Part shown: positions 34,423 through 44,463 of the stretch, one piece after another
Layout of the letters: the number at the start of each line of letters is the position of its first letter
Numbering within the stretch: the stretch's first letter is position 1
From: Arsukibacterium tuosuense
GTDB taxonomy: Bacteria > Pseudomonadota > Gammaproteobacteria > Enterobacterales > Alteromonadaceae
Direction of reading: 5' to 3'
NCBI RefSeq assembly: GCF_900215315.1
Contig: NZ_OBEB01000002.1
Span: 248,001 to 312,000, forward strand
Length of the DNA stretch: 64,000 bases
Made by a program: the position numbers and the translations under genes
The notes under the pieces: model-generated
The model's input: only the letters and a program-made list of their open reading frames with translations
Databases searched by the model: none
Told to the model about the DNA's origin: nothing

Positions 34423-35741
34423 CTGTCTGGCACTGATTCCAACCGGGCCAGCAGTTGACTATGCTGGCCATACTGATTTTTAGCTTCATTAAGTTGACGT
34501 TGCAGTTTATCCAGTTGCAACCTCAGCTCATTCAACTGCCGGTTATTATCCTGCAGCAGCGCCTGATGGCTGTCACGGGCCTGTTGCAATTCGATGTCGA
34601 GTTTCGAGCGGTTTTCCTGCTGTTGCTGGTTCAGCTCGGCCCGCACGTTACTACTCTGGTTGTTCTGCTGTTCGGTCAGCTCCGCTACCTGTTGCCGGTA
34701 TGCTGCCGTTAAACTATCCAGATTGCTGCGCCGACTGACATTATGTTCATCTTCCTGTTTCTTAATCTCTGCCAGTTGCGCCTGATATTGCTCGTCAATG
34801 CGCTGATAGGCCAGCCGGCGTTTCTCATCCGACTCAGCTTTATAAACCGTATAGTCGGCTCTGGCCATATTTTTCCGGGCGTTACTGGTGTCTGCTGCAA
34901 ACTCATCCCGTACTTTATTACGTTCAGCGCTGCGGGCATCACGGGCCCGGGTCCGCTCGGCAGAAAAGTTCGCCCGGGCGAGGCGGTGCTGGCTGTCAAT
35001 CTCAGCCACTTTTTTATCATAGTCTTGTTTAAATACCGCTGTCTGCTGTTGGCGTTCAGCCTGCAGCTGACTGCTCATTTCACGACTCTGGCTGCGTACC
35101 TGCTGATGTAATTCAGCACGCTGCTGGGAAAGCTGTTGTTGCATGTTAGCCAGATGGTCAGCAGACAGACGGGTTTTTTCCTGTAGTTGGCGATTAAGTT
35201 CATTGTAGCGGGCTATGCCAGATGCCAGTTGCTCTTCCTCAACGGCTATTTTCTGTTGCTGCTCGGTTAATGCGTCTTTGGCTTTTTTCAGCAATTTTTT
35301 ATAATCAGAACTTCCCTGAACCACATGTTGTTTATTAAACGCCGACAATGGTTTACCGGGGCGAAACGGCGGCACGCTTTGCAGATCAAGCCTGCTTTGC
35401 CATTGTCCGGCGTCCAGGGTGGAATAGGCAATACCATGCAGTTGAAACGGCTGTTTCTTTTCCTGAGCAATTTCCAGAATGTCGGTATGCAGCAAACTGC
35501 CTACTTTATGATGCAGGTTTTCTTTCGGTGCTATAGTTGCAGCAATTCGGTATTGCCAAAGCGGCTCCACTTTGCTGCCAGTGTCTTCACTGGCTTCTAC
35601 TTTAAATTTAGTTACTTGCCAGCCATCAGGGATGTCTTGTTCCAGTTGTTGTTTTACTGCTTCCAGTTGTGGTGGGTCACTGCAGCCAGCCACCAGCGTC
35701 AGCAGTAAAAATAATCCAGCATATTTAAACCATGTTTTCAT
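34419..35741 (-). CDS. Long coiled-coil lipoprotein of unknown function
   Basis: 440 residues from ATG 35741, with GGAGC upstream. The lipobox is LVAGC (Cys20). Residues about 25-150 form a globular N-terminal domain (PDGWQVTKFKVEASED, PLWQYRIAATIAPKENLH). Residues about 150-435 are one long, highly charged coiled coil rich in Gln, Glu, Arg and Ala, roughly 280 residues. It would extend 40 nm if straight. The position of the lipid anchor before the globular domain and the long rod suggest a periplasmic spacer or a partner of an envelope complex. I do not recognise the family. Asp is not at +2 of the Cys (Ser is), so an outer membrane destination is expected. It converges with proB, sharing 4 bp of stop codons. 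Confidence 0.82.
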   Translation of the reverse strand: MKTWFKYAGLFLLLTLVAGCSDPPQLEAVKQQLEQDIPDGWQVTKFKVEASEDTGSKVEPLWQYRIAATIAPKENLHHKVGSLLHTDILEIAQEKKQPFQLHGIAYSTLDAGQWQSRLDLQSVPPFRPGKPLSAFNKQHVVQGSSDYKKLLKKAKDALTEQQQKIAVEEEQLASGIARYNELNRQLQEKTRLSADHLANMQQQLSQQRAELHQQVRSQSREMSSQLQAERQQQTAVFKQDYDKKVAEIDSQHRLARANFSAERTRARDARSAERNKVRDEFAADTSNARKNMARADYTVYKAESDEKRRLAYQRIDEQYQAQLAEIKKQEDEHNVSRRSNLDSLTAAYRQQVAELTEQQNNQSSNVRAELNQQQQENRSKLDIELQQARDSHQALLQDNNRQLNELRLQLDKLQRQLNEAKNQYGQHSQLLARLESVPDS

Positions 35742-35919
35742 TGTGTATGCTCCGTCATCAGTTAATCTGTACCCTGAAACTCTGCGCATCACTGTAGGGT
35801 CAGCGGACTACTGTGATATGCAGTAGCCGTTACAACAAACAACAACGGATATCGGCTAAGTTTAGTCAGGAATTTCCTGAGCAGACAAGTCGCAATCTAA
35901 ATAAGTTTAAGGAGTGCTA

Positions 35920-36987
35920 ATGAAGTTGGCCATAGTGGGTGGAGGTATCAATGGCTTGTCCAGTGCCTGGCAATTAGCGCTCGCTGGCCATCAGGTAACG
36001 CTGTTTGAACGCGACACCCTGATGGCGGCCACCAGCAGTGCTTCGTCCAAATTGCTGCATGGCGGTTTACGCTACCTGGAGCAGGGCGAGTTCTGCCTGG
36101 TCCGCGAAGCGCTGCAGGAGCGGCGCTGGTGGCTGAAGAAAGCCCCACAGCTGACCCGGCGCCTGCCCATTTTGTATCCTATTTACCGCCATTCCCGCCG
36201 GCCACGCTGGCAGCTGAAAATTGGGTTGTGGTTGTACGACGCTTTTGCCGGGCGCAAAGGTATTGGTCGCCATCGCTGGCTCACTGCACCACAGACATTA
36301 CGATGCTCAGCGAATTTAAACCCGGACGGACTTATCGGAGCTTATTTATTTTTCGATGGCCAGATGGACGATCAGAAGCTCGGGTTGTGGATGGCAGCGC
36401 AGTGCACAAAGGCCGGGGTGCAGTTAGTTGAGCATAGCCCGGTGCTGAAGGTAAGCACTGATGGCCGGATCCTGCTGGACAATGGTTGGCAGCAATTTGA
36501 TCGGGTAGTTAATGTGGCCGGGCCCTGGAGCCAGCAGCTGTTGGCGCAGTCAGGCTTGCAGCAACAACCATTGGATCTGGTGCGTGGCAGTCATTTACTT
36601 CTTCCCGCTATTGGTCGCTATGGCCATATGCTGGAGGTGCCGGGCGAAGCGCGGATTGTTTTTGTCTTACCTTATCAGGGTAATACCCTGCTTGGCACCA
36701 CAGAAGTACGGCAACAACTGGATGAGGCTATTGAGTGCTCTGCCGCAGAGCGTGATTACCTACTGAGCGTATATAACCATTATTTTCAACCGGCAGCCGA
36801 CAACTCCACCATACTGGCCGATTTTGCCGGTGTGCGGCCGCTGCTGGCCGGCAGCGCCAATGCCAGCAAAGCCAGCCGTGAGTATCAGCTGAACTGGCAG
36901 GGCCGGTTGTTGACAGTATCGGGTGGCAAGTGGACCACCGCCCGGGCGCTGGGTAAGCAGGTTAGTCAGGCAGTCGCCGACAGCTAA
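35920..36987 (+). CDS. Glycerol-3-phosphate dehydrogenase-like FAD oxidoreductase, short form
   Basis: 355 residues from ATG 35920, with AAGGAG upstream. The N-terminal dinucleotide fold is IVGGGINGLSSAWQLA, followed by the FAD ribose Glu in VTLFERD. The GlpD-specific segments SSASSKLLHGGLRYLEQGEF and VREALQERRWW are present. A typical aerobic GlpD has about 500 residues; this protein lacks the C-terminal helical domain. It ends soon after LNWQGRLLTVSGGKWTTAR, the FAD-closing motif. It would oxidise glycerol-3-phosphate or a similar alpha-hydroxy acid and pass electrons on. The substrate is less certain because of the missing domain. It is monocistronic, with no glpF or glpK nearby. Confidence 0.85.
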   Translation: MKLAIVGGGINGLSSAWQLALAGHQVTLFERDTLMAATSSASSKLLHGGLRYLEQGEFCLVREALQERRWWLKKAPQLTRRLPILYPIYRHSRRPRWQLKIGLWLYDAFAGRKGIGRHRWLTAPQTLRCSANLNPDGLIGAYLFFDGQMDDQKLGLWMAAQCTKAGVQLVEHSPVLKVSTDGRILLDNGWQQFDRVVNVAGPWSQQLLAQSGLQQQPLDLVRGSHLLLPAIGRYGHMLEVPGEARIVFVLPYQGNTLLGTTEVRQQLDEAIECSAAERDYLLSVYNHYFQPAADNSTILADFAGVRPLLAGSANASKASREYQLNWQGRLLTVSGGKWTTARALGKQVSQAVADS

Positions 36988-37074
36988 ACACTGCAGTAGC
37001 TGACGATTAAAATTCGCTTTGTCATATAAAATCAGTATTATTTTCAATAATTAAATCTACTGACAGGGGTCAGG

Positions 37075-38985
37075 ATGTTTTCAGCTTTTAATAAAATGCC
37101 GGTAAAGCAGCAATTTGTGCTGGTGCTGGTGTTATTAATTTTACTAAGTTCAGTGTTAAGCGGTGTATTGGCTTATCGGCAGTCGAAGCAGCTGGTACTG
37201 GAGCGGATGCTGCAACATGAGATGCCGGCAGTGGTACGACAGGTCAGCCAGACACTAGAGGCGCAAATTAGTCAGATGACTACCGCCACCCAGCAACTGG
37301 CAGAAAACCCTTATATTTTACGTTGGGCTGAACAGGGCTTTGCCACTGAAGGCGAGCAATTATTACTGCAGCAAATTAATAAGGTTAAGCAACAGCTGGG
37401 GCTGGATGCGGCATCCTGGGCCGATCGGCAAAGCGGACGTTACTGGAAGTATGATGGCTTTTTGCGGGTGTTGAACCAGCAGCAGGACGGCTGGTTTTTT
37501 GCCTTTCGTGATTCCGGCGCGGCGACCAATGTCAGCCTGTACACTGAGCCAGATGGCCAGGTACTGATGTTTGTTAATTATCAGCAGCTCAATGGCCGTG
37601 GCCTGTCGGGCATCGCTGTGTCACTGGACCAGATGGTCGACCTGCTGAAAAGTATCCGTATTGCTGAAAGCGGTCTGGCTTACCTGGCCGATAGTGACGG
37701 CAATATTGCTATTCATCCCGAAAGCAGCATGATTGGCAAGCAAACCATGGCAGAGCTGTATGGCAACGAAGTAGCAAGCAGACTTGCTGAAGATACTCGG
37801 TTACGCACTGAGATAACCGACGATTTACTGCTGGTCAGCGTGCCGGTAGCAGGCACCATCTGGTCAGTAGTGGCGCAGGTGCCGCTGGCTGAGGTACTGG
37901 CGCCGGTCAAACAGCTGCGCACGACGTTAATTATCACCGGTCTGGTGGCCACTTTGCTGGCCGGTTTACTGGCGTGGTGGCTGGCGAGTTCGTTAACCCG
38001 TCGCTTGCATTCTGTTGCTGAAACCTTGGCAGATATCGGCGAAGGTGAGGGCGATCTGAGGCAACGTCTGCCCGCCGATGGCGCACTTGAAGTAAGGCAA
38101 ATAGGCAGCGGCTTTAATAACTTTGTTGCAAAAATTCATGGCCTGATTACCCAGTTGCATCAGCAAAGTGAGCAATTACAACAGTCTGCAACCCAGGTCA
38201 ATGACAGTGCCAGCCATAATCGCGATCTGGCTCAGGAGCAGCGCGACAGACTAAATGGCATCGCCACTGCAATAGAAGAGCTGACAGCCACTATCGGTTC
38301 GGTAGCGGGTAATGCGGCAAAAGCGGCGGACACTGCAGCGCATACTAACGACAATGCCAGCCGCGGCCTGACGGTAATAACTGATACCAGCCAAAGCCTG
38401 CAGCAACTTACCCGGGAAGTCGATCATATAGCGGCGGTGGTCAGTACGCTGGCACAAAACAGTGATAAAATTGGCGGTATTCTTAATGTTATCCGCTCAA
38501 TTTCTGAGCAAACTAACTTACTGGCATTAAATGCAGCAATTGAAGCAGCCCGCGCAGGCGAGCATGGTCGTGGTTTTGCGGTAGTGGCGGATGAAGTGCG
38601 GCAACTTGCTCAGCGTGCTGCCAGCGCCACCGACGAAATTCAGCAAATGATTAACCAGTTGCAAACGGAATCACAGGTGGCGGTTAGTGCTGCTGAGCAG
38701 GGTAAACAGCAGGCAAGTCGCAGTGCCCAGGCGATGTTGGAAGCGACGGCAGAATTACAGCACATTGTCGACGGCATTCGCGAGTTGGATCAGCTGAACC
38801 GGCAAGTGGCAACTGCCACCGACGAGCAGGCCGCGGTGGTAAAGCAGCTGGGACAAAGCGTGCATAGTGTTACCCAACTGGTAGACGACAGTACCGGCTC
38901 GGCGACTAAGCTGGCTGATTTCAGCGTCAGGTTGCGTCAGTTATCAGCTGAGTTAAACCGGCTGATAGACCGGTTTATCGTTTAG
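37075..38985 (+). CDS. Methyl-accepting chemotaxis protein with periplasmic Cache-like sensor
   Basis: 636 residues from ATG 37075, preceded by AGGGG. Transmembrane segment 1 (about 15-34) is followed by a large periplasmic domain (about 35-280) with [16 protein letters not shown] and [17 protein letters not shown], which look like Cache/PAS-type blocks. TM2 is about 287-306. HAMP is about 307-360. The signalling domain (about 380-636) contains the conserved hairpin tip [20 protein letters not shown] and [15 protein letters not shown]. Methylation helices flank it. No C-terminal CheR-tether pentapeptide is present. The ligand is unknown. It binds CheA/CheW at the tip, so the organism is likely motile. 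It ends 5 bp from argA. Confidence 0.94.
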   Translation: MFSAFNKMPVKQQFVLVLVLLILLSSVLSGVLAYRQSKQLVLERMLQHEMPAVVRQVSQTLEAQISQMTTATQQLAENPYILRWAEQGFATEGEQLLLQQINKVKQQLGLDAASWADRQSGRYWKYDGFLRVLNQQQDGWFFAFRDSGAATNVSLYTEPDGQVLMFVNYQQLNGRGLSGIAVSLDQMVDLLKSIRIAESGLAYLADSDGNIAIHPESSMIGKQTMAELYGNEVASRLAEDTRLRTEITDDLLLVSVPVAGTIWSVVAQVPLAEVLAPVKQLRTTLIITGLVATLLAGLLAWWLASSLTRRLHSVAETLADIGEGEGDLRQRLPADGALEVRQIGSGFNNFVAKIHGLITQLHQQSEQLQQSATQVNDSASHNRDLAQEQRDRLNGIATAIEELTATIGSVAGNAAKAADTAAHTNDNASRGLTVITDTSQSLQQLTREVDHIAAVVSTLAQNSDKIGGILNVIRSISEQTNLLALNAAIEAARAGEHGRGFAVVADEVRQLAQRAASATDEIQQMINQLQTESQVAVSAAEQGKQQASRSAQAMLEATAELQHIVDGIRELDQLNRQVATATDEQAAVVKQLGQSVHSVTQLVDDSTGSATKLADFSVRLRQLSAELNRLIDRFIV

Positions 38986-38990
38986 CCGGT

Positions 38991-40310
38991 TTATAAGGTA
39001 ATGGCCAGGATCTTTGAGCGACGTTGATAGTTATACAGCTGCTTTTTCTGGCTCGGTAAATCATCCACGGTGACCAGCTCAAAGCCCTGTTCTAAAAACC
39101 AGTGAATGCTGCGGGTAGTCAGGGCAAATACCTTGTCATAACGGCGTTGACGGGCCTGTTGAATAATATGCTTTAACAGCAGGCTGCCCCGGTCGGCATC
39201 GCGATAGTCAGGGTGTACTGCCAGGCAGGCGAACTCCCCGACGTTTTCATCAATAAAGGGGTACAAGGCAGCACAGCCAATCACCAGGCCGTCGCGTTCA
39301 ATTAAGGTAAAGTAGTCAATCTCCATCTCCAGTTGCTCGCGGGAGCGGCGAACCAGCAGACCTTGCTGTTCCAGCGGCCGGATCAAATCCAGAATGCCGC
39401 CAATGTCAGCTATCGTTGCCCGACGCAGTTTTTCAGCTGATTCTGTGACAATCTGGGTACCAATACCGTCGCGGGAGAACAGTTCTTGCAGCAAGGCACC
39501 ATCTTCGTCATAACTGACCAAATGGCAGCGTGGCACGCCAGCCCGGGTAGCAGTAATAGCTGCATGTAAAAACGCCAGGGTGCCAGGGCAGGCTGTGGTG
39601 TTTTCTGACAAATTCTGCAGAATCGTTTCGGCTTCATTGGGCATTAACTCGGCAATAATATCGCCTACCTCATCGGTAATACCGCCGACTTCACTAAAGC
39701 CAATCATTTTATCGGCTTTTAGTTTTATCGCGACTTGCGTCGCGATATCTTCGGCGGTCAGGTTAAAACTCTCGCCGGTTACCGACGCCGCGATCGGCCC
39801 CATCAGCACTATACCATTATGCTCCAGCTGACGCCGGATACCGGCCGCATCAATCCGCCGTACCCGGCCGCTATGGTGATAATCAATACCTTCATCTACG
39901 CCCAACGGTTGGGCAATAACAAAATTGCCGCTAACCACGTTAATTTGTGCACCCTGCATCGGGGTATTACTTAAACTCATCGACAAGCGGGCTGTAATAT
40001 CAAGCTGCAGGGCGCCGGCTACCTGTTTTATTAACCGGAAAGAGTCATCATCGGTTACCCGCACCCGGTTATGATACGTCGGCTCCAGCCCGGCCAGGCC
40101 GAGTGCCTGATTAATTTGTGGTCTGGCACCATACACCAGCACAATTTTAATCCCCAGGCTGTTTAACAGAGCGATATCGTTAATAATGCTGCGAAAACCA
40201 GGTTGGGTAATGGCTTCGCCACCGAGCATAACCACAAAGGTTTTACCGCGGTGAGCATTAACATAGGGGGCAGACTGACGAAAACCGGAGACAAGTTCAG
40301 TAGTGCGCAC
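38991..40310 (-). CDS. argA: Amino-acid N-acetyltransferase (N-acetylglutamate synthase)
   Basis: 439 residues starting at GTG 40310 (GTGCGCACTACTGAACTTG region). The reading frame extends 33 codons upstream, but alignment with the E. coli start region (about 443 residues, TELVEGFR) supports this start. AAGGAAG lies upstream. The N-terminal amino-acid kinase fold (about 10-280: [33 protein letters not shown]) is followed by a GNAT domain (about 290-435: [21 protein letters not shown]). It acetylates glutamate, the first committed step of arginine synthesis. Arginine feedback inhibition is usual for the family. It converges with the chemoreceptor gene. Confidence 0.95.
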   Translation of the reverse strand: MRTTELVSGFRQSAPYVNAHRGKTFVVMLGGEAITQPGFRSIINDIALLNSLGIKIVLVYGARPQINQALGLAGLEPTYHNRVRVTDDDSFRLIKQVAGALQLDITARLSMSLSNTPMQGAQINVVSGNFVIAQPLGVDEGIDYHHSGRVRRIDAAGIRRQLEHNGIVLMGPIAASVTGESFNLTAEDIATQVAIKLKADKMIGFSEVGGITDEVGDIIAELMPNEAETILQNLSENTTACPGTLAFLHAAITATRAGVPRCHLVSYDEDGALLQELFSRDGIGTQIVTESAEKLRRATIADIGGILDLIRPLEQQGLLVRRSREQLEMEIDYFTLIERDGLVIGCAALYPFIDENVGEFACLAVHPDYRDADRGSLLLKHIIQQARQRRYDKVFALTTRSIHWFLEQGFELVTVDDLPSQKKQLYNYQRRSKILAITL

Positions 40311-40378
40311 GGGTAAGAGGCTTCCTTTTACTAAGACATTAACGGTGTAAGCTATAAAGATGGCAGCAAGATGACACA

Positions 40379-40457
40379 ATGCCAACTCTGGCGACCATAA
40401 AGTCGGCATTTTAGGTTCTTTATGGTTTTATATCCACTTTTTAAGCATATTTATTCT
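40379..40457. promoter_or_regulatory. argA upstream region: inverted repeat and possible ARG-box-like sequence
   Basis: ATGCCAACT (40379-40387) and AGTCGGCAT (40401-40409) form a near-perfect 9-bp inverted repeat (one mismatch). AGCATATTTATTCT at 40444-40457 resembles the ArgR box (TGAAT-N4-ATTCA), but with three mismatches. argA regulation by ArgR is known in Enterobacteria; here it is only a possibility. Confidence 0.3.
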
Positions 40458-40591
40458 TTTTTCGCTAAGTTAATGCTGTCCCTGTTTTAAAATCACTCTG
40501 ACCCTTTTTTATTTACTCCTTTTTTTCTTATATAAAACTGTTCACTATTATCAAAGCAGGCATTAAAACTGCGACCAGCCAGGAGCCGTGA

Positions 40592-42019
40592 ATGCAGGAA
40601 ACAAGTACTAGCAAAAGCAAACCCACTTTGCCCCTGCTTGGGTTGGGATTTTTAAGTTTGTTTATGCTGGCCGGCGTGGCCGGTGGCATAGCATTTCTGG
40701 TTGATGGTCAATTTACAGCCGGTCTAATCTTTATGACGATGTTCTGCGGCATCGCAGGCTTGTTGATGTATTTGCTACTATACGGACACCGAAAGCTGCT
40801 GGCAGAGCAGGCGATGCTGCAAGGCGTCGCGCCGCCAGATGGCATACTCAGCAATAACAAAAGTGGTTATCAGGTAGTGTTGGGTATGGGCGTGGTATTT
40901 TTTGCTATCGGTGTGCCAATCAGCTATCTGGCACTTAGTGACGAACTACCAAAAGGCAATTACGCGGCGTTGCTGGTACTGCTGTTTCCACTTATCGGCG
41001 CGCTGCTGATGTGGCAAGGACGCAGTAAGTTACAGCACTGGCAAAAAATTGGTAAAACGCCGTTTTTCCCCGAGCCGGTTCCTGGTTGTGCCGGTGGTCA
41101 GGTCGGCGGTTACTTTACCCTGCAACATGGCCGCTTTAGGCAAATGCCGCAAGCACAGTTGAGCTGTGTGCATATCTATCAAAGTGGTAGCGGTAAAAAC
41201 CGCAGAACGCATCGTCAATCTATCTGGGTACAGCAATGCAATGTCAGTCAGCAGGTCGACGGTAAGCACTGGCTGTTGGTGGATGTCCCAGAGCAGCAGC
41301 CAGCCACCGGCCAGCACTCAGATTATCGGGGACGAATTGAGTGGCAGCTAAGCTGTAAAGGCGAGTTACAGCAGGGGAGAGAACTGCTGGCGTTTAGCCG
41401 GCAGTGGACCTTGCCTGTAGTAGCCGGAACCTCGCGGTCAGCCTGGCAGCCCAGCGCCAGCGAAATACAATTGCAGCAACAACAGCGACTGCAGCAAGCC
41501 AGCAGCAGCGCCACCAGCCAGATTGTTCAGCAGTTAAAAGGTAACACCTTACATTTAAGTAGCCGGGCGGGTCGTCACACCATGATGGCGCTTTCATTAA
41601 TGTTGTTTGGTATTGTTTTTAGTGGTGCCGGTGTATTTCTTACGTTTAAAGCGCTGGATGAAGGCGGCATGCTATGGTTGATGGCATTGTTGTTTACTCC
41701 GATAGGCGGCGGCATCCTGCTGCTTGGTTTGTTCTGGCTAGGCCGAAGCCTGGAGGCAAGTATTACGCCCGGCGAAGTGCGGACGTTGCGAAAGATGTTT
41801 GGTATCAGGCTATATCAACGCCAGGCGACAGTGTCGAACCTTGAGCAATTGCAAATTAAAAAGACCATGACATCAAGTAATAGCGATGGCGAGAACACTG
41901 AATACTATCGTTTACAAGTCGCTACCTACGATAAAAACCTGATTTTGGCAGAGGGAATTATCGGCCGCGATGCGGCCGAGGTGTTAAAACAAAAGGTGGC
42001 AGAGGTATTAATACGCTGA
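40592..42019 (+). CDS. DUF3592-like multi-pass membrane protein
   Basis: 475 residues from ATG 40592, preceded by AGGAG. Transmembrane segments lie at about 14-37, 43-62, 90-110, 125-143 (N-terminal pairs) and about 330-350, 357-385 (C-terminal pair). A soluble loop of about 170 residues lies between them, with motifs SCVHIYQSGSGKNRRTH, then WQLSCKGELQQGRELLAFSR. I do not recognise catalytic residues. The loop between two membrane pairs resembles DUF3592-type domains. A shorter DUF3592 protein is encoded at 49254. It stands alone, converging with the ygiC-like gene. Function is unknown. Confidence 0.7.
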   Translation: MQETSTSKSKPTLPLLGLGFLSLFMLAGVAGGIAFLVDGQFTAGLIFMTMFCGIAGLLMYLLLYGHRKLLAEQAMLQGVAPPDGILSNNKSGYQVVLGMGVVFFAIGVPISYLALSDELPKGNYAALLVLLFPLIGALLMWQGRSKLQHWQKIGKTPFFPEPVPGCAGGQVGGYFTLQHGRFRQMPQAQLSCVHIYQSGSGKNRRTHRQSIWVQQCNVSQQVDGKHWLLVDVPEQQPATGQHSDYRGRIEWQLSCKGELQQGRELLAFSRQWTLPVVAGTSRSAWQPSASEIQLQQQQRLQQASSSATSQIVQQLKGNTLHLSSRAGRHTMMALSLMLFGIVFSGAGVFLTFKALDEGGMLWLMALLFTPIGGGILLLGLFWLGRSLEASITPGEVRTLRKMFGIRLYQRQATVSNLEQLQIKKTMTSSNSDGENTEYYRLQVATYDKNLILAEGIIGRDAAEVLKQKVAEVLIR

Positions 42020-42055
42020 GCCAGAGCTGCAATTAAATCAGCGCTAACCCACTAT

Positions 42056-43204
42056 TTACTCTAAAATAATATGCGGCAAAAACCGCGAGCTGTCTTTGGT
42101 GATTAGGCTGTTGTCTTCGCGGATACAGATGCCGGCCGCGCTGTCGCCAACCACCCAGCTACCAATTAAGGTGTAGTTGTCGCCAAATTGGGGCAGGGGT
42201 GCTAACGCCTGGCGAATATAGCCGCTGTCGGTATAAGGGCCGTCTTCGCTTAAACGCTGGCCATTGGCAGTGACCAGTTCAATATTGGCGCCTTCCCGCG
42301 AAAACAGCGGTTTTTTCACCCAACCAGCCTCGACGGGCTGCTTATCGGCAAAAAACGCAGGCAGTAAATTGGGATGGCCCTGATGCTTTTGCCATAGTAA
42401 TGGCAAAATACCCTTGTTCGAAAGCAGCAGCTTCCAGCACGGCTCCAGCCACTGGGTTTTACTGGTCAGAATGGTGCTGGCAAAATCTTCCTGCAGCATA
42501 AACTCCCACGGGTACAGCTTAAACAAGCCATTGATTGGAAAGCCATCCATATCTACCAGCTGGCCTTCAATATCACCCAGTTGTTCCAGCTGAATGTAAC
42601 GACAGTTCAGACCGGCTTGCAGCGCGATGTCCATCAGGTAGTCGACGGTACCCTTATCTTCAATGCTTTCAGTAACACTGCTAAAGTAAAAAGGCTGCGC
42701 CAGCGGTAACTGGGCAAAGGCTTGTTCCAGCTTATCCTGCAAGGAGTTAAACTGATCAGCGCCTTGCGGCAGCTGACCACGCATTAGTTGATCTTCGAGC
42801 CAGACCCACTGGAAAAAACCGGTTTCAAATAACGAGGTCGGGGTGTCGTAGTTCAGCTCCAGCAATTTCGCCGGGCCTGTGCCATCGTAACTGAAGTCCA
42901 TTCTGCCATATAAATGTGGCTCACCGCTGCGCCAGCTGGCGGCAATGTAATCCCAGAACTGCTCCGGAATAGCCAGTTGCCGCAGCAGTTGCTCATCGGC
43001 CAGAATATCGGGTACCAGATCCAGTGCCATCTGGTGCAACTCTTCAGTTGGTGTCTCTAAATCCTGCTCTATTTGTTGCAGGCTGAACTGATAATAAGCG
43101 CTTTCATCCCAGTAAGGTTCATTGTCGATAGTATGAAACGTAAAACCAACACTGTTGGCAAAGTCCTGCCAGCCTGGCCGCGGTGCAATAGTGTGCCGTT
43201 TCAT
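42056..43204 (-). CDS. Glutathionylspermidine synthase-family ATP-grasp protein (YgiC/YjfC-like)
   Basis: 382 residues from ATG 43204. An ATP-grasp fold of the glutathionylspermidine synthetase C-terminal type: WDYIAASWRSGEPHLYGRMDFS, KLLELNYDTPTSLFE and KKPLFSREGANIELV are the nucleotide- and metal-binding segments. It should ligate an amine to a carboxylate. Without the amidase domain of Gsp the substrate is unknown. The product could be a peptide-amine conjugate, with polyamines as possible acceptors. It is the third gene of a DUF350-YgiB-YgiC operon (5 nt after the ygiB-like stop). In E. coli ygiBC follow tolC and yjfLMC form a similar set, so the combination is conserved. Confidence 0.9.
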   Translation of the reverse strand: MKRHTIAPRPGWQDFANSVGFTFHTIDNEPYWDESAYYQFSLQQIEQDLETPTEELHQMALDLVPDILADEQLLRQLAIPEQFWDYIAASWRSGEPHLYGRMDFSYDGTGPAKLLELNYDTPTSLFETGFFQWVWLEDQLMRGQLPQGADQFNSLQDKLEQAFAQLPLAQPFYFSSVTESIEDKGTVDYLMDIALQAGLNCRYIQLEQLGDIEGQLVDMDGFPINGLFKLYPWEFMLQEDFASTILTSKTQWLEPCWKLLLSNKGILPLLWQKHQGHPNLLPAFFADKQPVEAGWVKKPLFSREGANIELVTANGQRLSEDGPYTDSGYIRQALAPLPQFGDNYTLIGSWVVGDSAAGICIREDNSLITKDSSRFLPHIILE

Positions 43205-43209
43205 TAAAA

Positions 43210-43824
43210 TCAGCCTCCGTAACTGCGATTAACACTGCGCTGCGCTGCCTGAGCGCCAAAGCCACCGCGCCGGGCAAGGGCTGCCGGTTTGGGCTGCACG
43301 GCAGAGGGCCGGATAGTGGTACTGCCGGGTTGGCTGGCTACTGCCGTATTGCTGGCAGTACGAAAGGTATTGCGGTCATCCCGCGATTTATACAGCGGCT
43401 GGGTGGGCACAGGGTTACGCCCGGTCGCCGCTGCAGTTTGCTGACTGGCCGCTTGGCCCGCTGCCGGCGCTAAGCCACCGCGGTTAAGCATCTGGCCCGC
43501 CATAAAGCCCATCATCATAGGCATAAAAAAGCTGCCCTGCTGGTGCTGCTCAGGTGCGGTTTCGCACTGACCTGGCCCAAAGTCGGCTTCACATTCCTGT
43601 TTATTGGCGTAGCGTGGTGCCACTTTCGGGTGTAGTTGTGCCGCTTCGGTAAACGCAGCCTGGCATTGCTCAGGTGGGTTATAGAAGGCGGCACACTCAT
43701 CAGGGGTGCTGAATACCTGGGCTTCGACCTGTTTTTCCGCACAACCATTTAAGGCCAGGCCGGTGGCCGGAAGCATAAAAATCAACGCCGCTTTCTGGCT
43801 GCGCTTGCTGGGACGTACCTTCAT
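43210..43824 (-). CDS. DUF1190 (YgiB-like) lipoprotein
   Basis: 204 residues from ATG 43824, preceded by AAGGAG. A basic n-region (KVRPSKRSQK) precedes the lipobox ALNGC (Cys28). The mature N-terminal half has repeated Cys-containing motifs (TPDECAAFYNPPEQCQAAF and NKQECEADFGPGQCET), each probably a small disulfide-linked unit. A glycine/Met-rich segment (about 95-115, FFMPMMMGFMAGQML) and a low-complexity Ala/Pro/Gln tail complete the protein. This is the YgiB/DUF1190 family. Its molecular role is unknown. It lies between the DUF350 and YgiC-like genes in one operon. Confidence 0.88.
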   Translation of the reverse strand: MKVRPSKRSQKAALIFMLPATGLALNGCAEKQVEAQVFSTPDECAAFYNPPEQCQAAFTEAAQLHPKVAPRYANKQECEADFGPGQCETAPEQHQQGSFFMPMMMGFMAGQMLNRGGLAPAAGQAASQQTAAATGRNPVPTQPLYKSRDDRNTFRTASNTAVASQPGSTTIRPSAVQPKPAALARRGGFGAQAAQRSVNRSYGG

Positions 43825-43834
43825 ACGATACTCC

Positions 43835-44263
43835 TTAATAAGTCATACAGGCGGCATTTAATATGCCAATGGTGATGGAACAACCGGCCGAAAAAATACC
43901 GGCAGCCAATTCACCCTGGGTAATACGGTTTGGTAGTTGTTTCAGGGCAGTGCTGCTGATCAGAAAGGTCAGCACCTGTACTATTAACGCCACGGCGCCC
44001 CAGATCGCACAATCGAGTAGCGACATTGAGTTGGTAATAGCGCTGGCCAGAGGCCAGGCGAAGCCAACTAAGGCACCGGCAAAGGCGATGGCTGCGGCCG
44101 GGTTATTGGCGCGGATAAGGGCGAATTCATCATGGGGTGTTACCCAGGTGTATAACCGAATAAATACCAGCAACAAAACGACTGCCAGGGAAAAATAAGC
44201 CAGAAATGAAGGTATGCCAGCCAGAGAGGTTAATGCGGTGTCTAACATGGTGCTGTTTGTCAT
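43835..44263 (-). CDS. DUF350 inner-membrane protein (YjfL-like)
   Basis: 142 residues from ATG 44263, with AGGAT upstream; one more codon (TTG) is possible. Four transmembrane segments: about 17-38, 55-75, 83-105 and 118-138. The typical DUF350 blocks are NNPAAAIAFAGALVGFAWPLASAI and WGAVALIVQVLTFL, and the last segment has ELAAGIFSAGCSITIGILNAACM. No function is established. It leads the operon with YgiB-like and YgiC-like genes, and only 10 nt separate it from the lipoprotein gene. Confidence 0.88.
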   Translation of the reverse strand: MTNSTMLDTALTSLAGIPSFLAYFSLAVVLLLVFIRLYTWVTPHDEFALIRANNPAAAIAFAGALVGFAWPLASAITNSMSLLDCAIWGAVALIVQVLTFLISSTALKQLPNRITQGELAAGIFSAGCSITIGILNAACMTY

Positions 44264-44463
44264 CAAAAGATCCTGCGATTAAATGCCAGCACTGATCCTG
44301 CTTAAAAAGCCGGCGTAATTCAAGTAAAACCGCTTAAGCTCAGCTACTTTACCTTTTGTCGCAGCCTGGCAGCGGGTTAACCTGCCATGCTTTACAACCA
44401 GGGCAGAGCTTTTACACTCGGGTTATAGTTAAAACAATAATAGTCATCATCCAAGGAACCACT

